From Glandiceps talaboti (lineage: Eukaryota > Hemichordata > Enteropneusta > Spengelidae): DNA of 64,000 bases. The stretch's first letter is position 1. Each line of letters opens with the position of its first letter. The notes under the pieces were generated by a model. It made no database searches and was not told where the DNA came from. It was given only the letters and a program-made list of their open reading frames with translations. A program made the translations under genes and the position numbers. The DNA lies in the NCBI RefSeq assembly GCF_964340395.1, contig NC_135565.1:965001-1029000 (forward strand). The letters are read 5' to 3'. Below are positions 50,001 through 62,000 of the stretch, in pieces.

Positions 50001-53000
50001 TTGTATTTGTCAAAACTATCACACACTACACAGTGGTTGTATTTGTTAAAACTACCACACACTACACAGTGGTTGTATTTGTTAAAACTATCATACACTA
50101 CACAGTGGTTGTATTTGTTAAAACTATCACACACTACACAGTGGTTGTATTTGTCAAAACTATCACACACTACACAGTGGTTGTATTTGTCAAAACTATC
50201 ACACACTACACAGTGGTTGCATGTATTTGTCAAAACTATCACACACTACACAGTGGTTGTATTTGTTAAAACTACCACACACTACACAGTGGTTGTATTT
50301 GTCAAAACTACCACACACTACACAGTGGTTGTATTTGTCAAAACTACCACACACTACACAGTGGTTGTATTTGTCAAAACTATCACACACTACACAGTGG
50401 TTGTATTTGTCAAAACTATCACACACTACACAGTGGTTGCATGTATTTGTCAAAACGATCACACACTACACAGTGGTTGTATTTGTTAAAACTACCACAC
50501 ACTACACAGTGGTTGTATTTGTCAAAACTACCACACACTACACAGTGGTTGTATTTGTCAAAACTACCACACACTACACAGTGGTTGTATTTGTCAAAAC
50601 TATCACACACTACACAGTGGTTGTATTTGTCAAAACTATCACACACTACACAGTGGTTGTATTTGTCAAAACTACCACACACTACACCATGGTTGTATTT
50701 GTCAAAACTATCACACACTACACAGTGGTTTTATTTGTTAAAACTACCACACACTACACAGTGGTTGTATTTGTCAAAACTACCACACACTACACAGTGG
50801 TTGTATTTGTTAAAACTACCACACACTACACAGTGGTTGTAATTGTCAAAACTACCACACACTACACAGTGGTTGTATTTGTCAAAACTACCACACACTA
50901 CACAGTGGTTGTATTTGTCAAAACTATCACACACTACACAGTGGTTGTATTTGTCAAAACTACCACACGCTACACAGTGGTTGTATTTGTCAAAACTACC
51001 ACACGCTACACAGTGGTTGTATTTGTCAAAACTACCACACGCTACACCGGTTGTATTTGTTAAAACTACCACACACTACACAGTGGTTGTATTTGTCAAA
51101 ACTACCACACACTACACAGTGGTTGTATTTGTCAAAACTACCACACGCTACACAGTGGTTATATTTGTCAAAACTACCACATGCTACACCGGTTGTATTT
51201 GTTAAAACTACCACACACTACACAGTGGTTGTATTTGTCAAAACTACCACACACTACACAGTGGTTGTATTGTTCAAAACTACCACACACTACACAGTGG
51301 TTGTATTTGTCAAAACTATCACACACTACACAGTGGTTGTATTTGTCAAAACTACCACACGCTACACCGGTTGTATTTGTTAAAACTACCATACACTACA
51401 CAATGGTTGTATTTGTCAAAACTATCACACACTACACAGTGGCTTTATTTGTCAAAACTATCACACACTACACAGTGGTTGTATTTGTTAAAACTATCAT
51501 ACACTACACAGTGGTTGTATTTGTCAAAACTACCACACACTACACAGTGGTTGTATTTGTCAAAACTATCACACGCTACACAGTGGTTGTATTTGTCAAA
51601 ACTACCACACGCTACACAGTGGCTTTATTTGTCAAAACTACCACACACTACACAGTGGTTGTATTTGTCAAAACTACCACACACTACACAGTGGTTGTAT
51701 TTGTCAAAACTACCACACGGTACACAGTGGTTGTATTTGTCAAAACTATCACACACTACACAGTGGCTTTGTCAAAACTACCACACACTACACAGTGGTT
51801 GTATTTGTCAAAACTACCACACACTACACTGTGGTTGTATTTGTCAAAACTACCACACGCTACACAGTGGTTGTATTTGTCAAAACTACCACACACTACA
51901 CAGTGGTTGTATTTGTCAAAACTACCACACGCTACACCGGTTTTATTTGTTAAAACTACCACACACTACACAGTGGTTGTATTTGTCAAAACTATCACAC
52001 GCTACACAGTGGTTGTATATGTCAAAACTACCACACACTACACAGTGGTTGTATTTGTTAAAACTACCACATGCTACACCGGTTGTATTTGTTAAAACTA
52101 CCACACACTACACAGTGGTTGTATTTGTCAAAACTACCACACGCTACACAGTGGTTGTATTTGTCAAAACTACCACACGCTACACAGTGGTTATATTTGT
52201 CAAAACTACCACATGCTACACCGGTTGTATTTGTTAAAACTACCACACACTACACAGTGGTTGTATTTGTCAAAACTACCACACACTACACAGTGGTTGT
52301 ATTGTTCAAAACTACCACACACTACACAGTGGTTGTATTTGTCAAAACTATCACACACTACACAGTGGTTGTATTTGTCAAAACTACCACACGCTACACC
52401 GGTTGTATTTGTTAAAACTACCATACACTACACAATGGTTGTATTTGTCAAAACTATCACACACTACACAGTGGCTTTATTTGTCAAAACTATCACACAC
52501 TACACAGTGGTTGTATTTGTTAAAACTATCATACACTACACAGTGGTTGTATTTGTCAAAACTACCACACACTACACAGTGGTTGTATTTGTCAAAACTA
52601 TCACACGCTACACAGTGGTTGTATTTGTCAAAACTACCACACGCTACACAGTGGCTTTATTTGTCAAAACTACCACACACTACACAGTGGTTGTATTTGT
52701 CAAAACTACCACACACTACACAGTGGTTGTATTTGTCAAAACTACCACACGGTACACAGTGGTTGTATTTGTCAAAACTATCACACACTACACAGTGGCT
52801 TTGTCAAAACTACCACCCACTACACAGTGGTTGTATTTGTCAAAACTACCACACACTACACAGTGGTTGTATTTGTCAAAACTACCACACGCTACACAGT
52901 GGTTGTATTTGTCAAAACTACCACACACTACACAGTGGTTGTATTTGTCAAAACTACCACACGCTACACCGGTTTTATTTGTTAAAACTACCACACACTA

Positions 53001-56000
53001 CACAGTGGTTGTATTTGTCAAAACTATCACACGCTACACAGTGGTTGTATATGTCAAAACTACCACACGCTACACAGTGGTTGTATTTGTTAAAACTACC
53101 ACATGCTACACCGGTTGTATTTGTTAAAACTACCACACACTACACAGTGGTTGTATTTGTCAAAACTATCACACGCTACACAGTGGTTGCATTTGTCAAA
53201 ACTACCACACACTACACAGTGGTTGTATTTGTCAAAACTAACGCACGCTACACCGGTTGTATTTGTTAAAACTACCACACACTACACAGTGGTTGTATTT
53301 GTCAAAACTACCACACGCTACACAGTGGTTGTATTTGTTAAAACTATCACATGCTACACAGTGGTTGTATTTGTTAAAACTATCACACACTACACAGTGG
53401 TTGTATTTGTTAAAACTATCACACACTACACAGTGGTTGTATTTGTTAAAACTATCACACGCTACACAGTGGTTGTATTTGTCAAAACTACCACACACTA
53501 CACAGTGGTTGTATTTGTCAAAACTATCACACACTACACATCCCAGTGGTTGTATTTGTCAAAACTACCACACGCTACACAGGGGTTGTATTTGTCAAAA
53601 CTACCATGGTTGTGGACACAGTACAATGAATGTAACAGATTGGACTACCACCATAATGTTGGTTTCAAATGTAGAATTTTGGGATGAACTAAAATGGACC
53701 AAAATATCTACCTCAAATATCTGCAGCATGCAAGTGGAAAAAATGAGACGGAATGAACAATGGAGAGAGAGAAATGGTTAAGTTGCTGATTATAAGTTAT
53801 ATACTTGTTTTAAACATGTGGAAAACTGGCAAACTGCATAACAGATAACCACTGAGCTTTAATGTAGAAAAATAACGACTGAACTGATATAACTTACATG
53901 CATGTGGCTTTGCATAATTGTTGTCCATCAGCACTGGTGGGTCATTCTCAGTCATGCTTTCCTGTTGAGAAGCTTCACCTAGTTCATTTTCATTCAACAC
54001 AACTGTAAATAAGAATTGATATATGAAATAAGTATAAGTAGATGTCAACAGAAGAAACAGACACAAAAAAATCATTTATTTTAGGCTAACTAGAGTTTCC
54101 AATCCATTAAAACTGTGAGAACACAACAAATTCGTTCAAGAAATTTTGGTGGGAAGGTTTTTACTCCTGAAAGTGTTAATTTTGAAGGTTAAAGTCATGC
54201 ATGCAATGCCACCTGGGAATCCCAAATATAACATTAATTTCCAGTGATGAGATTGAGATTTTTAAATCCCTACACTGAGTTCGCCAAATATAGTTTCTGT
54301 GTACAGAAACAAAGCAACACAAAAAAATCTAAAACAATTATTGCAACTGACTTGTATTACTCATGAAGCCCACTACAGCAGCAAAATCAACATTGTGTGT
54401 GTGTGTGTGTGTGTGAAGTAAACAGTCTAAGTACATATTTAGTAAATTTTAAAGGTTAATTAAACATGTCCAGTAACTGCAATGAAATCAACATCAGCTT
54501 ACCATCTGTTCCTATTTCATCTAGTGTTTTTCCTTTAAATATGTTCTGATCTCCTTGTTCCAGTGACAGAAGGAGTCTGCTGATTTTACACACCTGTAGC
54601 GTTGCTTGAGGTAGGCGGTAGTATTCTCTATGGACACCTATACGATGTCCAAGAAAGCCAGCAAGAATTTCCAATTCAGTGTCATTTAGATTAAGGAATT
54701 GTGAGATTGTGGCCACATGTTTTCGAAGATTAGTTGAGGTCAATCTCTCTGGACTTCTGGCACCACAACTAAATGCATAAAGTCGAAGACAATGACTTCC
54801 TCTGTGACACTCGAGGGAATCGTACTGCCTTGCAAACAGATATGGGTTGTTTGGGTGTACACCTGCTTCAGACCTTGTTTGACAAAGCAGGTCAACACAG
54901 GTTTTAATCTCAGGAGTTAACAAAACTGGCACATTTCGACCTCTTTTCCCTGGAATTTCTATCCTGGTGAAATGATTCAATAGTTTCCTCTCTAGTGGAG
55001 ACAGACTTGCAGTTATTTCCTCATCTTCACCAGCTGACTGATTTTTGTTCTTTACATATGTGGTCAATAGCATCCGTGAGACCTCCCCTTCACGACGTCT
55101 GTTGAACAAGATCACTTGTGCCAGGGTTGCCTTGCACAACGACGACCATGATCCCTCAACCAAGGTTTTCTCTCTCAGATTTTTGGCAGTGTTTTGCATA
55201 ATGTCCTGTAACCGATTCGTGAGTTTCACAATATCTTCTGTCAATGGTAACAGTTTAGTGTTGTTTGCTCTCCTTGCTTGAAGGGTATGTCCAGCATGGC
55301 TCGAGACTTTGTTTTCCCACTCAAGCCGATAGAGATCCATGAATCTGGTGGCCCTGTCTTCATCTGATATGGACTCACTTTGGATTGAATGACTTATAAC
55401 AATCTGGGCACAATCTTTAAGGTAATATCCAACTTTTAACCCAAGGGAGGGTGTGGTATATGTTGCTGCCTCTTCGTCATAACCAGCCATAGATCGTACT
55501 GCTTGTACAACTGTTTGAAACTTTGCTGGATGTATGCAGTCATCCAACTGCAAAATACTGCTATCTATCTGCCGCATCTTGATTAATAGTCGGCCTAATG
55601 TTCTGATTCGTTCAGACACAAATGTCTTGTTCTTCTTCAGATGAGCATTTCGTTCATATGTCCTTGTAGCAAAATCCATAATCAACCGGTCATTTCTGGC
55701 AACCAAAGTGACATCATCTTGTCTCATGTTGGGCAAAACATTTTCAAGCATTAGTTTACTTGCACTGTCTGCTACAGGAAGTAAGTATGATGCTGCTTTC
55801 TGGAACCTTTTTCTCCCTACCATTTCATTGGTCTTTTCTTTGGCAAACTCACAGTTTTGCCAGTGTTTTCCTATCACTTTTTTTGAATAATATCCAAGAC
55901 ATGCTTTACAAGGTAAGTAGTCTGTGCCGTTTTTTTTAGAGTTTTGGGATGGTCTTTTGAATGGCACCACTTCCCCTCTTCCAGATTTTGCCACTTGGTA

Positions 56001-59000
56001 GTTATGGTGAAAGTTACCTTTATATTTGAGTTTTCTCAACATTTTCACACGCTCAAAGGAATCACAAGGAAAACTCAGAGCATGGGCCACATCAGTTTCC
56101 TTAGAATGTATGCGTGTAAAGTGGCGATAAAGATTTCCCATTTCCTTATGGCAGTACACGCAAAAGTGCTTTCTGTCCCATATTCTCTTTCCTGACATTG
56201 TTTTAGCTTTGGCATGCTTTACTGTCAATGCACTGCGAGTCCCTTCGTTTTTCCTTTTTACACTTGGTGTGAATAATTCTCCTTGCAATGATTCTGAACG
56301 GTCACTCTGCATATTTCCTTCTGATGTAGATGGATGATAATCTGGGTCACCGACACTGTCACCATCCAACTTACTGCAAACTTGATCAATTATATTCTTT
56401 AAGGCTGGTGTGGACATCTGATCTTGCAGTGATTCTGAAGAGTCACTCACTATGTCTTCTGAATCTGATTGAGGTGGATGATAATCTGGGTCATTGACAC
56501 TGTCATCACCATCATGGTCACTGAAGATGTGATCACCATCACTGTAGATATCATTGGCTACAATAACGCTAGGATACAGGCTATTGTGAACAGTACCAGT
56601 GTCACCATCACTGCTCAATATCACTGAATTCACCAGGTTTGTGTCACCATCGCTGCTCAATATCACTGAATTCACCAGGTTTTCTTCACAATTAGTGGCA
56701 TCATCATAGGGATGAACTACCCCCACAGACAGGCACTTTAGTATCTCCATAGCATTTTCATTCTTATTTGAATCCATGGTTACACATTCTGTATCAGCTG
56801 GCACTATACCAGTGACTTCGTTACTACAGGTAGTCACCATTTCCCTCAACTGTGATTCAATTTCTGAGCTGTTTGATTGTGGTAGTGGATGAACTGGATC
56901 TTCTATATTCAGTCTGTCTTTTTGAAACACAGAAGAGACTGCTTCAGTAATGGTACCATGGTTTGTCTTCCTAGAATTATGGGGGATAACTGATGTGCTC
57001 TGTATATAGGTATCCATTTCCACAGTGACAGCATTTTCCCTCTCATTTGAATCCATGGTTACACATTCTGGATCAGCTAGCTCATCTGTAAGCTCTTTTC
57101 CAGAGAAAGTCACTGTCATATTTTTGCCACAGAACTGGGCTTCTCCCACTGGTGATCCACTCTTTGACGAGTCACAGAATGATGAAAGTAGAGAATTGTC
57201 AGGATTTGATGAACTGCTTTCAGGAGGAGAATATGTTAATTCTTCTGAACAGACAGCATCTTCAGTAATATCAAGACGTTCCTTAACAGTATTGGACATT
57301 TCTAAGGCAGCCAAGGCATCATTTTTCCTGTCTTCATTACATTCTGTTATAATACCAGTGGTACAACTAGCTGTGTCAAGGCCTGAATCACCCACTACAT
57401 CACAAGTGTTCTGAAAAAGATTCAAAGTCAATGAAGAATTATCTTTTTAAGCTACAGCAATGTCTGTAAAGGGTCACTCATCAAGTAAACCATTGGAATT
57501 GCACACACACACAAATATTTGTTTCCATTTCCTTGTGCATGGTAACAGGACAACTGCCCCCATACCACTGCCCCCGAATGAAAAAAACTTCTAAATACAT
57601 TTAGAAATATGTGACAGCAAGCATTACAGATTAACCGAGTTTGTCATTCATAAAAGTCACAGTCAACAACTTACCGCCAGCAATTTGCGTACATTATACC
57701 ATAGACAAAGGATTGTCTATGATTATACTCACTACATTCACATGTTTTACACTATTGTCATCTGTGATACTTGTTATGACAATTATAAAAGTCGGCATGA
57801 TGCTTTAACTTACTGCCGTAATTCACGTACTTTATACTCACATTAACACGTTCTACTCTATTGTCTGTGATTATTGTTACGACAATTATAAAAGCCGGCA
57901 TGATGATTTAACTTACCGCCATAATTCACATACTTTTTTAGTTTTTCACACCTAAATGATATATATTGCTTGCCAGTCACCAACATGGTCAGAGTGTTCT
58001 GCATCGTCTTGTCAGTCATTATTGAGTTTGTTCAAAGCGAGAGAAGAAAAACCAAGTTGATTTATGATGACTATGTCTAAGTGAAACAGAATGATACGAC
58101 AAACTCGGTTAATCTATAATACTTGCTGTCACATTTTTCTATATGCATTGAAGTGTTTTTTTCATGGGGGCAATTGTCTGGGGGCAGTTGTGCAATTGTC
58201 CTAGAATCCTCGCACACAGTACTTACCCCCCCCCCCCCCCCCCCCCATCAAAACGTACAATGCACACAAGTCATGTAATTAGTGCCAAGATGGCAAGGTG
58301 ATGCCATGTTTCAGAAAAATGATATTTTAAGAACTTTTCTGATTTTCCATTCATAGTACCAACCTAATTTGCAGTGAATATCAAATGCCTTACAAAAAAC
58401 TTTTACACACAACCCATTCAGACAGATCTGATAAACATCACATGACTACTCTTTCAAGCATTAACATATAAACACTTTGAAACTTATATCTGACCAAGAT
58501 TCAGATCATACTTAAGTCACGTCCTAGATGCCCTTTAAATACCCTAAATATAGAAAAGCTTATAACAGGCTTCACTAAAACCAGTTCAGTGCAAATTATT
58601 TTCCCCTAGGCAAATCATTTCAAATAAACTATCCATTTGATTTGATTTGAAAAGACATGAAAATGCTAAAATTTCTGTGACTCACCACTGTTGCTGTGTG
58701 TTCATATAATGATTGAATATGAAGGAAGTTTTGAAGGCACTCTCCACTCAGAGGTCTTTCTTTTGGGTCAGCAGCAAGCATTTTATCAATCAATACCTTG
58801 AACTCTGGAAATGCACAAACACGTTCAATGTTGTAGCAGCCTTTTATGATGTTTTCTCTGAGGCCATTTAAATCTTCACTATAAGGGGAAGTCGACTGGA
58901 AAGGGTGATGTCCTCTGGTCATAATGTAGTACAACACACAGCCAGCAACCTGACAGAGATGTGAACTTAATTAGCTTGATTTAAGTAATAATCATACCAC

Positions 59001-62000
59001 TTTATGCTGAGAACTAAAAATACTCTTGTTTGAAGATATACTTACTCAACTAGAAGAAGAAAATGTATTGATCGATACAATATGGAATATATAAATGTTC
59101 AACGAAACTAAGTGACTACATATGTATGCCATTGTGGGTTATCCTTGTACCAAATTTGAAACAAATCATTCCAGGCATGTCTGAGAAATTTATGGCTCTG
59201 GACAAACACATGCATGCACAGACAGACGGATGGATGGATGGAACCCAATCCATAAGTCTGAATTCCGGACTTTGTCTGGCGTGGACTAACAAAATTTCAG
59301 CACCAAATTGATACATATATGCCTGGGTTCCAGTCTACCAGTACATCAAGTCTGGTGGAAATTAAAAAATGTTGTACATCACATTTAAGAATTGTATTCA
59401 AACATGAATATGTATTACCTGGATATCGGTTGATTTCCTGTATTGAAAGGCGCATCCAGAGAGGAATGATAAACATGTTTCAGAAGCCATCCATGCACAT
59501 GTACCTGCAATGCATGTTGTCAGTGTTGTTCTCCCAAAGTTAAGACGTTTGCTTATACCAAAATCACTGATATTTAACTTCCCAGAAATATCTACAGAGA
59601 CAAAACATTTTGAAAAACAGTTAGCTGTAAGAAACTACAACCATTATTTTGTACTCTTACTGTGGCAAACATTAATGTGACAATGTACAATTATAAATAC
59701 TGTCCCATCATTTGAAAACAACCTTGCAGACCAATGAGTGTAAACTTTACAATAATATTGAAAATCAAAAACTGCTAAGTTTAACACTTTATGGTATTGT
59801 ATATGATGGTACTAGACAAGTATACAAACGTGTCACTAAAAAACTGCATTAAATCAATGGCACAAGTTTGAAAGAAATCAGTCCACTCATATCCAAATGC
59901 TGCCTCTGCAGTGTACATGAAAAAATCATGACAAAATAGCCGACTGGTGGCCATATTGGATCGTATCATGAAATTATTTGTTATGCAAGTGTAAGCCGCA
60001 GTGTATTGTTCTTGTGTCAAGTTTGAGATGAATCAGTTCAGTCATGTCTGAGAAATGACACCAGACGCACAGACACACGCACACACGGATGGACAGACAG
60101 AGCCCAATCTATAAGTCTACCAAGTCACTTTGTGGCTTCTGATAACTAGCATAGCTAGGACAGCTTTTTACTCACCTATTAGAAGATTCTCTGGTTTTAT
60201 ATCTCTGTGTATAATTCCAATTCTGTGCAGCTCATTCAAACCAGTCAAGAAGTCCTTACATAATGATAGACATTTGACTGTGGTCAGATCAGTGATTGGC
60301 AAGTCACTTGAAAATTTCTTCTCTATTAACTCGCACACATTGCCTTCACACAATGGAGTAATTAGATAAGTGAAATCATCATCTTCTTCTACATGAATCT
60401 GTGGCAAAACATTGTCAAGAGCAGGTACACTTTTGTCAGATAACAGTCTGAAAATTGCCAATTCATCACATTGAACTACATCACTCTCAATTCGTTTGAT
60501 GGCCACTGCATGTTCATTTTTGTATAATCCCAGGAAGACTTTTGCCCTTCCAGCTGCAATGAGACTGCTTTTGCAATATTTAATTGTATTTACTTCTTTC
60601 AAACTTGAAACTTTTCGAAGAAATGTGATTTTTTCACTCCATCTTCCACCCTGCAATAAATCAAAAGAAGAAAACACAGTTTTAAAGGACCACAAAATGT
60701 CATGTACCATGTGATATATCATGGTTGATTTCACTGTTAATTGATTATGTGCTAAATATTGCAAACACCACAGTAGGTGAATACCCAGCCATTAAGTGTG
60801 TGGATGCAGGGTAGCTATTGAACACCTTATTATTATGTATTCTGTGCCAAATGAAGTTAAAGCCTACATAAATTTAATTAATCATTTTCTAATGGTCTAC
60901 AAATCTATAGATACATTAATATATAAGGACATACTAGCTGTCATATCTACTTTGTAATCAATATTTACTATTATTTAAGATCTGCCATGTGACAGGTTGA
61001 ATTACCTCCCTAAAATATTGCTTTGATACATTAACTTCCCAAACAGTGACAAAACCCTAGTTCAACTCCTGACACCTTTTAAGTCTTTCAAACATAAAAC
61101 TAGTCAGAAAAAAAGAAATCATACCCACAATACATTATCAAATGTTCAAGAAAATTTCGAAGATTTTATAGTAAGTGAAGTATTTATATCACTCAAAATT
61201 TACTACTTAATTCATAGTTCTATATGATAATGTGTGGGGAAAAAGCCTGGACTATTACATAATTCATGATAAAGCCAGCAATTACCCATGTTTGAGTATT
61301 ACAGTATAGAAAACTTCAAATTGTCAGAGAGAACTTACCTTCACAGGGTATGGCCCGCTAGGCAAAATGTGATAACCTAATAAAATGAAAACAAATAATG
61401 TTATATATAACTATACATGCACATGCCAAACAAACTAAAGATTCTTTATGAAGCATTTTGGAAGACATAGCATTACCTTTCCACTCTGAAATCTATTTAA
61501 ATGGTGAAGTATAATATTTGTTGTACATACTACATATACAGCTACTTTGCTTTTAGCAACTAAGGTAATAAAATTACTACTTTGAAATATGGTGTGTGAT
61601 CAGTACCTAGTATTACTACCATTTTTAAGGTATAGCTTACACACATCAGGACCCTATGGGGAAAGTCGCTAAGTACTAAAGTGTCTCCTGTCAAGTACGT
61701 AACTATTAAACTCATGCATTTAAATCATGATGTTTGAAATTGAGAGGTTATACAGTACAAGCCACAAAAATGAAACAGTAATGTACTGACACTGTGCAGT
61801 ATGGTTGAAGTACTGTACACTATGCTACAGTACGGTATGGATACGGTACTGTACGTTTAAAATCCTATTGTCTAACATGGTTTCGATAAGGTCAGTTCAG
61901 TGCAAATATTGCATATAGTTTGAACTGGATGACTTCAAGGCATCCATTTCATTGGATGACTTCAAGGTATCCAAGCTTATAAAGTCAGATCAATACAACT

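Noticed and set aside
47203-53781. Very long open frames on both strands (up to about 900 codons, Thr/His/Tyr/Val- or Cys/Asn/His-rich)
   Set aside because: They run entirely through the 36-bp minisatellite; the period is divisible by three, so frames stay open. No start context, splice structure or domain supports translation.
57410-57431. Independent translation start for the recombinase protein at TTG 57431
   Set aside because: There is no ATG, and the seven codons before AACACT include the intron 3' end (ctttttcag). A splice acceptor explains the frame better.
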